Of a stretch of DNA of 64,000 nucleotides, positions 47,672 through 60,543 are shown one piece after another. How positions within the stretch are numbered: position 1 is the first letter of the stretch; every line of letters begins with the position of its first letter. Under the pieces are notes generated by a model that saw only the letters and a list, made by a program, of their open reading frames with translations, was not told the origin of the DNA and did not search any database. This stretch comes from Porpolomopsis calyptriformis (lineage: Eukaryota > Basidiomycota > Agaricomycetes > Agaricales > Hygrophoraceae), in NCBI GenBank assembly GCA_951640195.1, contig OX621171.1, positions 1,984,001 through 2,048,000 on the forward strand, read 5' to 3'. The position numbers and the translations under genes are program-made.

Positions 47672-50600
47672 TTAGCTACTAGATTGCTCTGATCCTGGCT
47701 CATCTGTGTACTCTAATGAATCGGAATCGGAATCAGACTCTAAATCTGCCCGTTCCCTAGCAGCCTTGACTCTTGACTGAGATCTACCTACTATATGTCT
47801 TCCTGAACCTGAATCTTCTCTCTCCGCATCTTTCCTAGCAGCGTTCATTCTTGACCGAGTTATCCGCACACCACTCACCCCCTTTCTTCCCTCGTCTTTC
47901 TGGGCAGCCTTGGCCTTTGAGCGAGTAACCCTAACCTGTTGCTCTTTCCCGCTCTCTGAACCTGAAGGATTGTTGTCTGCTTTCCGTCTCACAGGAGGCT
48001 TTCGTTTTTGGTAGATTTTGGCAGACTTTCGGCTCCGAATAGGTGGTTTTATCGATCTCCCCAAGGTTTCATCTAGTTGTCTCTGAAGTATATTCTTTGA
48101 AGCATGAGGCCTTTTTAGGACCTGAGTTCGTGGACGCGCAGCCACCTCTTTCCCAATTTCTTCAATCCGATAGAACTTTGAATTTGAAATAAAGTTGATC
48201 TTGCCTGATTTCATCCCCCATATGACTTGTTTCCCCTTTTTATTCGATAGGCCACCTACAGGAAGGCATTGTAACTGGCCAAATATGTTGTCCAATTCAC
48301 GGCAGAGCTGATCACCTTCATCCATATCCCAATCCACAAGATATTGGTGGTAAGTGGAGATATATCCTCCAGGCTTGGTGTATGGTTTCCAGACTGAATT
48401 CTCTGGGATCTGGATAGTTTGTTCAGGGAAGAAGGTTGCCCGACGTGCTGAAAATGATAGATCACGGGAGTGACTCAAAGGAAGCTTTCCTTTAAGGCCA
48501 CAGCTCGAAGGAAGGAATCGGCAACGGTCAATGCCTATGATATGCTGAATCGCAGGTACCGTCCAAGTCTCCATTGCTTCCTGAACTGTGGTTGGCTTGG
48601 GTAAAACACCTGCTGATGCAAACTGCTCTGCCAGACTTAGCCACAGCTGATGCGTGAACTCAACAAACAACAGCTTCGTGTAAAGCAGTTCAGGAGCTTC
48701 CCAGTCATCATCCAACCTCCATTCCCTAAGGAAAATCTCTGGCTCGGTTTCCAACAGTTTCTGAATTCTTGACCAAGATGGATCGGGACCCCAAGGGCAC
48801 GCATCTTGCTGATACATTTGAATAAGGTGATATGGCTGGTTGGCTTGAGTTGCCTGTGGCTTCTTCAAGGACTGTCCATACGCTTGGATAACCTCAGCTG
48901 GATCCTCCTCCGGTAGTTCTCTTAGAGATAGCACTCCTTTCTTCAACTTGAGGTCGTGAAGAAAGAACATTCCGAACCTCCACATTATCGAACTGAAATG
49001 AAGGTCTCGCAACACATCATTCAAGAATGTGTGCTTTATCCTTGGCGTGACCATGGTGTGCTTAATCAGGTGGATGATAAGCGTAGCCATCATCCCATAG
49101 TTGCTTGGTCGATTTCGTGAAAGGTGTAGTTGGACGTTTTGAAACTCTGCTAGCCTTCTTGCCAACAACTTGAAAAAGAGGCTCGACTTGATCCAAATGA
49201 TAGGGTCAGACGACATATAGTCTTGTGCCTGGCAATCATTAGACATTTCTAGTTTGCAGTTATTTCGCTGCTTACCTTTTCAGATGCTACATCAAGAAGC
49301 TTTATAATGGCTAACCCACTCCCTCTAACTTCTTCTCTAACGCCGAATGACTGGATTTGAGAAGATTGAAACAGCTTTTTCCAGTGATCACAGCTAGTCA
49401 TGAATCGGTCATTTGTCTTGACTGCATCACAGTCATCACATAGGTAGTTCGTTTGGCCAGGAAGTCGCACCACCTCAAAGCAAAGGTTGTAGCTGGATCG
49501 GAAGCAAAGGTGTACAAGCCGACTTTTCTTCAACTTGGTTTCAGCCTGTCTCCCTCCATAAGCTCCAAACATGGCAGTATAATGGGTCATTCCTTTTTTC
49601 ATCCCCATAAGGTCGTACGAGTCGTCGATCCTATCTAACCTCCACAGCCCTACCAATGGCTCCTGATCCTCCCTAGAAGGAGGATGGTATGAAATCCCAA
49701 GATCAAGCAAGAGTTCTCCATGCGATCGGTCCTTCATATAATCCCAGTCCATGTTAGGAATCATCGAACAGAGTGCCTGATATATATTCTCGGTTGGGTG
49801 GTGCTGCTTAGAGAGCAGTTTGATACCTCGAGCATCTACAACAAAGAAAAAGGACCCGAATCGGCCTAGGAGATCGGGCTGGTTATTTATGATGTCGCAG
49901 AGAGTGGTTCGCATGGAAGAAAATGCTTCAGGTGTGAGGGGAATGGTCTTGGTCGTACGTCTTGTCCCTATTTTCCATTGGAGATTACTGACGCTTGTAG
50001 GAAGATACTCCATAATTCCGGTGTAGTTGGCTAAAACCACTGGCAGAGCAGGCATGATCACTTGTGAGAACCACAACTCCTGTACCTCCCTTGGCATCAG
50101 AGTAGTCATTCTATGCGTTCCTGGGTCTTTCCTAATCATACGAGGGAAGAAGACGTAGGTGTTAAATTGGCCTGATCCTTGACCCATCTGCCCGAAATGG
50201 GTATGTGGCAAGGCACTAAGTGGATACCTTTTAGACCTCTGCCTAGGATTTCGAGTGGTAGGTGGTTGTAGAACCTGGACATAGACATGATTGTTGATAG
50301 AGAATGGAGGTTTGTCGTCTAACAGTGGAAGAAGGTGAATATTGATTGGACCAATGAACTGTGGTTTATGCGTGACCCATATGACGCTGTCGATATCCAC
50401 CGACACTGACACTTCTTCATCGTCCAGGTTTACTCTATCCTTCTCCAAGTCGAAGTAGATGAATTTGTTGTTGCGTGCTTTACCTTTTACAAACACACCC
50501 TGGCTCTCTGATGTCCCTTCCACCCCTCCCGCCTCATCCAACATATCCTGAGCACCCATCACAGTCACATCTGGGTTGTCCATAGCTGGTAGGGAATTCA

Positions 50601-53039
50601 GCACCTCAGAAGAATGAGAAGATAACGAGGATGGGTATGCAACTGGAGATGATGGTAAACATCCACTTGCTTGATCACTTGAATCCCAGTGTGGAAGAAG
50701 GTGGTCATTGAGGAGAACCGGTTCCTGGTTATTGAACATAGAGAAAAAATCGGCCTGCAACCTATAGCCTCTATCCCTCCAGATACTCCAGTGCTTGCCC
50801 AATACAAGCATTCCATTGGTGTCAAAGGTCCACGTGTTTGGAATGATATCAGCTTGATCCTCGGAGCAAACCAACATAGCTGATTCGTAGTCATCAAAAG
50901 GCCGCTCATCAACGCTTGTTGCTAATGCTTCTTCACCCCCATTCCCATTTAGCTCAACCTCTGGAAGTTGGATTTCAGGTAGAGACCTTCTGGAAGGCTG
51001 AGGTGGTAGGTTGATTACAATGGAATCATCATCGTTGTCATCATTGTCATTGTCATTGTCATCATCATTGTGATTGTTGTCGTCATTGCTGGCATTGCCA
51101 TCCTTGTCGTGACTATCCAGAAGATGGCCTAGTTGATTAATATAGGTAGCCTCTTTAGATTGATTATCACAGGTAATCGGAATGAGATAATACTCACACT
51201 TCATACGAGCAGTTGCAAGCGCAAGTGCTATTACCTTGAAACGCTTGAATTTTAAAAGCCCAGCCTTCATATCATTCACAACCTCAGAATTGGGTTCCAT
51301 GGAATACCGAAGCAGGGTCTGAGTCTTGTTCCAGAAGTCATATGATTTTTGTACAGTTTGAAGCGCAGTGAGAAATATTCTCTCTCGCATCGCATGAACA
51401 CATTGCAATTTGGGTGCAAGTGGGTGTTGGTTAATGTCTGTGGAATACATCCAACCATTATCAAAGATTTCTTGGCAAAGAGATGCCATCCAGGAACCAG
51501 TGTCGGCCTCACTCTGTTGAAATATGTATATGAATATGCTTCTTCTGTATAGAAACGAGATTTTCACCGTATTCCAATTCGGTTCGATTACTTGGGGACC
51601 TCGCTCATCCAACTCACTACCCAGGATCCACCCAAACACATTAGCAATAGCCCTCCAATAGTAGTTGCCATTCCACTCCGTCCAATCTGAGTACATATTG
51701 GTTTCGAGTGGAGCTCCATGGCTAAAAACAAGAACCTTCTCCTGCTGGTAATCAAATAAAGCTAGCCTTTGGGTTGCAGAAGATTGCCATGATAGTGGAG
51801 GGAAAAATAACACAGGCTTTTTCGGGATAGCAATGTGAGGTGGAAGAAGGAGAGTTTTATGGATTTCGGTAGACAGGATGTCTTCTTCTTCTCTTATTAC
51901 CCTGCTCACCGTTTCCGAGTCTAGATAGTAGGAATATCTCTGAGATGGCATCTGGGGTTGAATGGACATATACCATGATTTCAAAAGGTAAATTTCTATG
52001 ACCGCGTGATCCAGGTGGTTTCCAGGCTTAGCAGATCCCAATGATTGACAAGCTGAAGCCCATATCCTTGGATCTGCTAGCTTCGTGTCTAATATCCTTA
52101 ATGAGTCTAATCACCACCAATAATATAAGAACATACCTATAAAAAGCTCTTGCTCAGATTGTGGTAGATTCAATCGAATGGCATTTTTTGCTAGTAAATG
52201 AGAATGAGCGCTGTCACTTTCACTGGATCCAATGAAATCTGATCCGTTATTGCTAGCTGGCGACGATGATCGGCTTGTTGAGCTTCTAAAAGTTTAGTAT
52301 TTAACCTAACATTTCGAATGATAGATTTATTCACCGGTGTCTGGTTTCAAATCGTGAGTTGTTCCTTCTAATATCCACCGAAGGCTCTGAAGGAGAGCTA
52401 TAATCACTAAACCTAACCAGTATTAATACGCAAGTATCTTATGATTTCTCTTAAAATACATACCATGCTTTCGCCACCTGGAAAATAAATAAATGTAAGT
52501 TATTATTGTCATAGGTTAATTGAGACATACAGCGTCATTATCCTTTCTACTTATTGCGTTTTGGACCCTTGAAGGACCTGGCTGGGGACCTAAGGGAGCC
52601 AATGGAGGTATCGATATATATTGCTGATCCGAATTCTGGATGTTAAGATGATTTAGGCTAATTAACATTGTCTGTAATAATGTGAGCACTTTAACCTTGA
52701 AAACAGATATACACTTACTGAGTATACTGGCTTTTTGTTGATTAATATATGTTTTTTGGAAGGCATATGTTTTTCTCCTAGCATCGGTATTGGCATTGGC
52801 ATCTTCTCTGCACAAGGCATATTCAGGATATTACGTATATCACTATCATCTGAACCACTAGAAGTTGAATCCCCTTCCTGGTTTATTATGGTTTTATTAG
52901 CCTCGTAATGATTTAATTGTGTGAATCGAATTAGATACATAACTACTAGGGATAGGCTTACCTTGGCTAGTGAGGACATAGCTATGATCCTATCTATATC
53001 ACTGTCATAATCTGCACCTTCATTTGCCTGGTTTGCCAT
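47672..53039 (-). CDS. Large (~1,600 aa) element-encoded protein, unknown family
   Basis: I do not recognise this family. Short 5' exons from 53,039 (MANQANEGADYDSDIDRIIA) splice into the long frames 52,041-49,249 and 49,246-47,672; the last intron (GTAAGCAG...TTGCCAG) joins VASEK to AQDYMSS. Features in order: Ser/Asp-rich N-terminus; a globular region (ADPRIWASACQSLGS ... GAPLETNMYSDWTEWNGNYY); an acidic Asn/Asp tract (DDDNDNDNDDNDDD); a second globular region with FGSFFFVVDARGIKLLSK and a possible zinc cluster (NYLCDDCDAVK...SCDHWKK); a Trp-rich third region (DACPWGPDPSW); and a Lys/Arg-rich tail with three repeats around TRS(K/R)xxAA(Q/R)KD. It is next to the tandem array and is the best candidate for the transposition protein (inference from position and size only). 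It shares a promoter with BAH-PHD. Confidence 0.75.
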
Positions 53040-53168
53040 ATTGGAGGTTAAGATCGAGAGCTATGTTTGTGCAATAGTCGAGACAAAGTGTATCTACATT
53101 CACGTGACATATATATAGCTGTGGGAATATAATACGAATAATCAACATTGGTCCGTAGATTTATTATT
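53040..53168. promoter_or_regulatory. Bidirectional promoter, BAH-PHD / large gene (right)
   Basis: A 129-bp divergent intergenic region, identical in content to 14,066-14,194, with TCACGTGAC (53,101-53,109) followed by TATATATAG. It couples expression of the putative mobility protein with the chromatin reader. Confidence 0.65.
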
Positions 53169-54534
53169 ATGGCACCTACAACCGAGGAAAAACAATGGAA
53201 ATCTGCAAAAGTCGTAGAATACCTTGAGGTTCCTAATCCAAATGATGGTGAGATATCACCTATGCCTTGTTCTATTTGTTCCGAATCAAAACTTTATAGG
53301 CTCTCCTTGCAAATTCGTTAAGAATGACTTGTAAGTGTTTATCGATAATGCTTGAATAGTAGTCATTTGATTATTTCCCTCAAACACAGCTGCCTCATCC
53401 GTCACCTTGGCCTCCATGCAAAGGAAGAAAATAATATTATAATGGACGACTACTGGAAAGGTTTGATCCTACAAATAAGAAAAACTACTAAGGTGATACA
53501 CCTGCTCAAGCTACCCTACCCAATGTTGACAATGTGCTTTAGAACAAGTATCTTGCTAAGGTTTCATGGATGTATACAGCCAAGCAGTTGTTGGAGAGAA
53601 GTGATGTTAAGGCTGATACTAAAAGGTTGCATCTCAAAACCTACTCCTTCTCCTGTCACTCTATGTTCTTCTTACTCTTGACAGGTATATAAACACATTT
53701 GGAAAGCAAGAGCTGTGTGGCTCTGATTCTACAGATATCATTGATGCGCAAGCCTTGGAAGGTGAGGGTTATTATATCGAGAAGCAGATATAAAAGAATG
53801 AACTGAACTGAACTGAAAATTAAACTGTAGATACAATCGACATTGTTATTATTAAAAATCAGATTGAAGATCAACCTCCAGTAACCGCGTATTACATGCG
53901 GTAAGCTTGACGATAATACCAACCCATCTATTATACTAAAATTTCTATTAGATACTTCTGGGATGGGCATAGGCAGGCATTGAAGGTGCATTCATTGAAC
54001 TAAACATATACCCTGTAGTAATCTATTGGGTGGTAGGGCGAGCCAGAAATATGTGGCGCAACTCACTGTTATTCACTTTGGTCCCCCGATACAGAGGAAC
54101 AACGCTACTGCTGGTCCTGCAAAAGATGGTCCCATCTTACTTGCCTAGGAACCCCTGCCAACATTACCCAGCAGCAGTATCTTAACAATCTCTATGCTAT
54201 AGAGAAGTTTGCCGACACCCCAAAAATTATACTTCAAGTTGCTTTCCAACCCACAGCTAGGGGAGGTCTCACTTATTTTACAGCCGGAAATATTAGGATC
54301 GTGAACAAGGCTAGAAAGTTGCTTTCTTCACAGGAACGCAGTGTCGTCCAAGCCTCTGGATGGATAGCTGCTCACCTCATTGAGGAGTCTCGGTTAAATA
54401 TGATAGACACTGACTGGGAAAACTGGCTTGAGGCAGAATTCGGCATAGATAACACAGACTCTTATGAGCCATTAGTCGTTACAGACCAAACATACTATAC
54501 TTGCCCTCGGTGTAGCTCAGATTTGCTTATTTGA
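53169..54534 (+). CDS. BAH-PHD histone-reader protein
   Basis: Spliced by eye from about seven exons, starting MAPTTEEKQWKSAKVVEYLE. The BAH domain is seen as YWKGLILQIRKTTK, then KYLAKVSWMYTAKQLLER, then FGKQELCGSDSTDIIDAQAL and YYMRYFWD, matching the usual W(M/F)Y...E...S...D.I....I order. A PHD-type zinc cluster follows: EICGATHCY, YCWSCKRWSHLTCLG, a ~100-residue insert, and CPRCSS at the C-terminus (C4HC3-like). BAH-PHD proteins of fungi such as Neurospora EPR-1 read H3K27 methylation in silenced chromatin; whether this one does is inference. The stop lies 72 bp before the Sir2 start on the same strand, and I could not find a splice that fuses the two. The left copy is split by an LTR. 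Confidence 0.75.
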
Positions 54535-54606
54535 TACCTTACCATTCTTCTAGCTTATCTAATACCTACTATCCTTCACCGTGTTACTGCTAAAAACTCA
54601 GCTATT

Positions 54607-55757
54607 ATGTTCCCCTCCACTATAAAACAAAGTGCAACAGATCTAATGGATGGAATACTGAAAGCAAAGAGAATCGTCGTGCTCTGTGGTAAATCGACCC
54701 ATCATCATGTTTCATTCAAATACTTACCTACTCTCTAGGAGCAGGAATATCTGTGGCTGCAGGTATTCCATGTTTTAGAGGACCAGACGGCTTATATACT
54801 GGCAACGCACTATCTGGATTTACCGGAGTCAACCTGACTGATCTGCTTACTAGCTCATCCCTCGTAGTGAGAAATATATGTTCAAGTGAGGATTAGTTGA
54901 CCAAGTTAATGTTCTAGACCCAAAAGCAACAATCACTGCATTGTCAGCTCATTGCCACCCTTGCTGAGAAAGCGGCGATCGCACAACCCACTGCCTTCCA
55001 CCATTTCCTTCGTGCTCTAGACCTCCAAGGAGTGTTACTCCGTGTTTACACTCAAAATATCGATGGTTTGGAGCTCAAGGCTGGGTTACATATGTCCTCA
55101 GAAATTCACCCCAGTGATGGACCAGCCCGATGCATTCCATTGCATGGATCCCTAGAGGAACTACGATGCCCTGGCTGCTCCTCCATTTTTATCCTCGAAC
55201 CATACTACCCCTCTTTGAAAGAGGGCCAACTACCAGAATGCACTGAATGTCAAATCAATATGGAAAAGAGGGTAGAGCAGGGCAAACGCAGAACGACTGT
55301 GCCTCGACTCCGACCCAATATCATTCTTTACGGAGAACCACATCCTCGAGGAGAAGAAATAGCAAACGTGCAGCAAAATGATCTTGGGTTAACTACCACC
55401 CCCAGTCGCCAACTAGATCTTCTCCTTGTGGTTGGCACTAGCTTGAAAGTGAAGGGTACTACTGACTTTATCAAGCAGTCCGCTAGAATCTTAGCAAAAA
55501 ATTCCCCCAAATCCAGTTTACAAGCATCGCCTCAAGTTATATATCTCAATAATACCTTTACAAACACAGCTACGTGGGCTGGTATATTCGACGCTTGGAT
55601 AGACATGGACTGTGAAGAGTTTGCACGGTTGGCATTGAAAAGGATGGAGGAGATGATTGCGTCAGGTGAAATGCTCGAAAGCAACCACACTCAGGTTCAG
55701 GTTCTCTATGGAGACAGAAAGCTTAACTACAGACCATCATGGAGGTTATGGTCTTGA
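54607..55757 (+). CDS. Sir2-family NAD-dependent protein deacylase (sirtuin)
   Basis: Exon 1 (54,607-54,688) ends ...RIVVLCG and splices to exon 2 at 54,739, giving GAGISVAAGIPCFRGPDGLY, the NAD-binding signature. A second intron after SSSLV leads to the long exon with LLRVYTQNIDGLE, the catalytic His in PLHGSLEELRCPGC, the zinc Cys pairs CPGC...CTEC, NIILYGEPHP and VVGTSLKVKG. All core sirtuin residues are present; length is about 350-375 aa, with no added targeting domain. Sirtuins remove acyl groups from lysines using NAD, and nuclear fungal ones silence chromatin. Its position beside a BAH-PHD reader suggests a joint role, which is inference. Confidence 0.9.
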
Positions 55758-56225
55758 TAAAATTACTGAATTAGCATCTATTACGCTGCATGCATGTCGC
55801 ATCAAACTTTCCACAAATATTAATCAACTTGTATTGCTGCATTCCAAGCTAGTTACTATATAAGTCTACTACATACGATTTGTGCTAAACCTGTGTAGAC
55901 ATGTTGAGCTGTGTGCAGGTGTAAATTAGCAAGTTCACATGCGCCACTCCCATCCCATTTTGGTATGCAAATGTGATGTCACGCATAACATATCAAGTTG
56001 CTTTGATACTGTATTGATTAACTCCCAGCTATCTTGTCTGTGTATGCGTGAATATCAACTAGCTGTTATGTACTTATGAAGTGATGTGCTATGAAGTGAT
56101 GTGTGAGGAGCCTAAGTAGTGATCAAGAGCTGTGACTCACACACGAAACTACTTCCAGCACCACAATGGCTATACGCATGCGATTGAATGAATGCTTATT
56201 TTTTCACCACATCTAGATAAATTTT
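55758..56225. other. Intergenic between Sir2 and WAVR-C, right arm
   Basis: AT-rich upstream region for WAVR-C with the TATGAAGTGATGTG direct repeats that are also present in the left arm. No gene is visible. Confidence 0.4.
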
Positions 56226-57214
56226 ATGCTGATTATCTTGTTTTCATGCAGTTATCCACCCACCCCCAAATGTAACTACCCTTGGAACCAAATGATGTGT
56301 TCTTCTCGATGCTTGGATGCGGATAATAATCGGTGGTCGAACGATCGCTCTCCTGTTCCACCAAGCGACACCATCTGGCTCTTTGAGGAAATCAGCCACC
56401 CTTTCACACAACCTGACTTGACCCTCAAATTGAACCAGCAAAAGCAGATCATTTTACATGCTTTTTGCAAAAGCAGAAACAAACATCGACACTACACTCT
56501 CCCTCTATCGACCACACTTCAGATCGCTCTTCTTGACCTTGAATACTGGGCGAATGTTGCTAACCCTCATCCCAGTGCAAATCGTATCACACGTTACCTG
56601 GAAAGGCTCAGGTCTGATCTCTGGGTTGAGTTATCACAAAACCATGGCAGCTTTGGCTCTAGCTTCCAACCTAAAACGACAATACTGTGGGCAGTTAGAA
56701 TGAATCACTTTTTTGGCCACTCTTTCTTCGGCAGACGGGAGTACCTTCAGAAATGCAAGGCAAATGGGTGGACTCCATACACCCATGAAGACCCAACCTT
56801 ATACCGTAAGAGGCAGCTTCTGCATACACAAGCTTCCCTTATCTCATCATGCTTTCCAATTCAAACTACATAGAATGGCATACTTTATTCGAAACCCATA
56901 CAAACTGGCTAAGCAGGGGGTTCCAGCTATGTCTCCAGCAGCTAGAATCACACACGAAACCTCCCCGGTTTGACAGAGGGCACTCTGTGACCTGTGCGCT
57001 TGCTTTGTTCCCTGGAGTTAACGGTGAGAGTAAATGAAATCAACATCTTGGCTTAGGGATGCTCTAATGCTATATGCTTCTCTTTGCTACTGGCATCAAT
57101 GAAAATACAGCCCAACAGTGGGCTAACGATGTTCAGGAGAAGAATATCAACCCAGATTCCCATGGATACGGTGTAAATACATCATCACCTACCCATGAGG
57201 CTGATCTTGGGTAG
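56226..57214 (+). CDS. WAVR-C: protein with the WAVR/HSFGHS domain
   Basis: Three exons fit: 56,226-56,805, 56,874-57,023 and 57,111-57,214. The start is uncertain (ATG at 56,226, 56,292 or 56,295; CTTGTTTTCATGCAG before the exon looks like an acceptor). The protein is homologous to the N-terminus of the JmjC gene and to WAVR-A: shared segments are IALLDLEYWAN, RYLERLRSDLW, and WAVRMNHFFGHSFFGRREY, followed by C-x4-GW-x-PY-x2-EDP-x2-Y. After it come WHTLFETHTNWLS and a short tail ending GVNTSSPTHEADLG. I do not recognise the domain from any named family. No membrane segment or signal peptide is seen. Confidence 0.65.
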
Positions 57215-57863
57215 GTCTGTAAGACACACATGGTTCACATTCACTCATTGTGATCATTTAGTATTTCACAGCTAGCAATGAATCTTTCAGCTGATAATGA
57301 TCAGCCAGTGGGATCCCATGGTGCATTTCATTCAGATGAATTTACCAAGCTGATACTGATCCAAGATCCAAGCTGAGATAGAGGGGGGGCAGCCTCAATT
57401 CTCCGATAACAGTGTTACCATTCCTCCACGATTCGAAAGGAAGATGAAGACGAAGATGAAGACGAAGATGATAATGAAAGTTTCTTGATGTTTTTTGTTT
57501 TTTTACATGCGAACAGCAGCTGCAAGTTACCATGGGACTTACAGATCATTGTAGCCACCTTTCCTCAGCGGTATACCTCACACCTCCACAATCTGTATCC
57601 TTCACTTCAATAAATTATAATGAGGATGATGGTTTTCACCGTAATATTTATAACTCCTTCAACCAGATGAAGGAGTAGTGGAATGAATCAAATGGCAAAG
57701 AAAACGTCAGGGCTTCTTTGTCACCCTCAAACTTGAGAATATGGCATTCATTTATAGCACATGATCTAATCCAAGTCCTGGATAGAATCATATCGTCTTT
57801 GTAGCTTTCAAACTCTTTAATCGAATAAATACCCACGTGACCCCCACACATACGTTCATTATC
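57215..57863. other. Intergenic, WAVR-JmjC promoter region, right arm
   Basis: Holds the GAAGAC/GAAGAT microsatellite near 57,440-57,470 and CCCACGTGACCC at 57,831-57,842, about 25 bp before the start codon of the JmjC gene. A similar CACGTGA word occurs in the BAH-PHD/large-gene promoter, so shared control is possible. No gene is visible. Confidence 0.45.
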
Positions 57864-60543
57864 ATGGCCACCCAACCGATAGCCAACAAAGAAGGAGAGC
57901 TATTTGATGATGAGGCTTTATGGCCAGCCAAGACATCCACCCTCTTGAATAAACCGTCCAATTTCTGGCGCTTCTCAGAATTATCAACCCAAACAACATT
58001 CAAGCTCTTTTTCTACCACAACAACTCACTGCGATCTCGCGAAATACACATCCATTACCGCTCTATCCTTGCTTTCCTTGACCTGAGTCATCGCCACAGC
58101 TGCCTTGAAGCAGAGAACCAGGTACGACATGCAGGACGAATCAAACAGTACCTCCAGAACCTCTGTTTGGCCGTGCAGCATGAGTTGTGGTTTGAGGATC
58201 GTAAACTGCTCACTCAAGCATCATTGCGATTGAAGACGGTGAAGCAATGGGCCGTCAGAGTCTACCATTCATTTGGACACTCTCAAACAGGTCGCCAACT
58301 CTATGCCGATCGTTGCAAAAACGAGAACCGTCTGCCTTATGAAGATGACGATCCGACTCAATATGGTGAGTAATCTTATCAATATTGGGTGCAACAGCTG
58401 ATATTAAATCGCTCACTGAAGATTGGAAGAGTCACATATCCAGGGTCGTGTCATTTGGGAACGAGATGCTTGCGACCGACACTTGGTCAGACTCTCCAGC
58501 GACGGCTGGCACTTCAAGCGATGCCGCTCAAGAGAAATCTGACTCGCTGCAATATCTTATTGCGATCGGATTCATCAACCATCCCAATGAACTGGGCCAA
58601 GGAGTGAGCGCCGCTAGTCTTCCCCAAAAACGATCTTTGTCCGATGATGAAGAACCCACGAGTCGAAAAAAACATCAACCAGCTACGATATCTGGTATGT
58701 GAAGTTATTCGCATCGCATCATCCTTATGAAGAAGAAGATAACGCATAACATCAGCACCCCTCACCCAGAATAAGCACGACTACTTTACTTCGTTGAGGG
58801 GAGTGAACTTTCCCCAGGACGCATCCTCGATTCAATGGGCCAATGGGTCGCAAACCGTACTTCCATGGGTTCACGTTCCGGGCCATCAAAATGCAGTCCG
58901 TCCATCATTTTGTGCTCGTTCTTGATCAGCTAACTGAAGCTTTGTTAAGGACGCTAAATTAGTTGAGGTGCTTGCCAAATCACCTGATGGTTCATCTGCA
59001 ACCCATTCGATAAACAACTGGGACTTGGATGAAACTAACTATGTCGTTATCCCACCAAGAGAACCTTCCCAACCACTTCATGCCATCGATGAAGCCGTGC
59101 GACTCCATCTCGCTAATCAGCGATGCATTATATTACAGGGTCAACATCTTGAAGGTCCGGAGACGTTTTGTAAGGAGGAGATCGAGGCAGCAAGGGGTCC
59201 ATTAAGCCAGCCAGTTCAGTGGCATGGTACGTAAAATCCATCTCTACGATTACTGTGGTTTAATATTGTATAGACGCAAGATTGCGTGCAGTCGGTAGGT
59301 CCAAGAAGGAGTCAGATGGCATCATCCACAGCCACTCTTCCCTGGGGGAGTTTATCGAGGCATCTGAGGATGTAGACATCTGTGGAAATATCCTGGATGC
59401 CCCTTCACTGAGAAATGCCGCCCCCTCTATTATATGGTAAGAGTGCTGAGAGCTTGTACATTGGCTTATTTCAACAAGTAACCTTAACAGTCGAATAAGT
59501 GACGAAGCACTCGCATTCCAGCTCACAAAACATGAATCATTCGCGAAGTTTTGGAAGCACCCTCCAAAGGACAAGTCGAAGCATCACAAGATGCCGAATA
59601 CTCGACAAGAACTAGTCCTTCCAGGGCCACAGGTTATTCGGATGTGCACCTGGCAAATGATGCAGTGGAACCTGCTGACGCATGCTGGCTTCGTAACATT
59701 CCCCCACAAGGATGCTAACGGCTTGTGTACCTGGATCTATGCGCACGCCGGGATAAAAATTTGGGCCATTATTCGACCTAGATACACAAAAAGTCACAAC
59801 TCCCGGAACAAGTTGCGCAGCCTGCACAAGGATATTTGCTTCAGTCAACTACACCAACTGAATCAACATGCTCAGATTTTCACGACGTTTCTTTCTGCAG
59901 GGGAGATTCTGTAAGTTTTTATATTATTAACGCTCTAAAAATTGATTACTCATGCTCATATATTGATTCTATGTGTCAGAATTATGCCTCCTGGCATTTG
60001 GCATGCCGTATACACCCCCACGCCAAGCTATTGTTCGGGAGGTCACTTTTATACCTATGAGACGCTTCACCTCACTGAACAATCGCGGGACTTCGACCAT
60101 ATGCATGGTCATTTTTCAACAAATGCAAATCACCACATCTCAAGGTTGCTTTCTCGCATGGTTTTAGCGCTTCCACATGTCGCCAAAAGTCGAAGTGAGC
60201 ACGTGAATGAATGATATCCCCTCATTTTTGTTTAAAAGCTAGCTTTCCAGAAATATATCGACGGCCATTCTTGGCGCTGGCCAGAATGATTCTCAAATCG
60301 AATGAGTACCTTTTGCCGGGTGAGCAGAAAAGGCCAGACCTTCCGATGACCGAGTGGGATGTCCTTTTTCAGGAGGAAGAAGGAGAAATCAACGAGGCCC
60401 AGAAACAGATCAAGGCGATACTAGAAAGGGCAGGAATCAGCCTGACAGCTATGGAGTCAGAAGTACTCGTCAGTGGAGAGCATTGGATGGCGCTCAGTGA
60501 AGAAAAATGTTTATCCACCGAACTTTTTCTTCCACCACCATAG
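57864..60543 (+). CDS. JmjC-type Fe(II)/2OG dioxygenase with N-terminal WAVR domain
   Basis: I chose the ATG at 57,864 (MATQPIANKEGELFDDEAL). Exon 1 (to 58,365) encodes the WAVR domain (AFLDLSHRHS, QWAVRVYHSFGHSQTGRQLY, DDDPTQY). Exons at 58,398-58,694 and 58,756-58,917 add a Ser-rich linker with a basic SRKKHQ patch. After further exons (LVEVLAKSPDG, HDARLRAVGRSKKESDG) comes the JmjC core: THAGFVTFPHKDANGLCTW with the HxD iron ligands, KIWAII with the 2OG-type Lys, and PPGIWHAVYTP with the distal His, then GGHFYTYETLHLTE. The C-terminal exon (60,240-60,543) is helical and acidic. The fold matches JmjC histone demethylases or hydroxylases; the substrate is unknown. All frames join cleanly across eight or so introns of about 32-80 bp. 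Confidence 0.8.

Noticed and set aside
52041..53039. Separate small gene upstream of the large protein
   Set aside because: Donor and acceptor sites link all short exons in frame into the 930-residue frame, so one gene is the simpler model.
54534..54607. BAH-PHD-Sir2 fusion protein
   Set aside because: No splice pair within the 72-bp gap joins the two frames; they are treated as adjacent genes.
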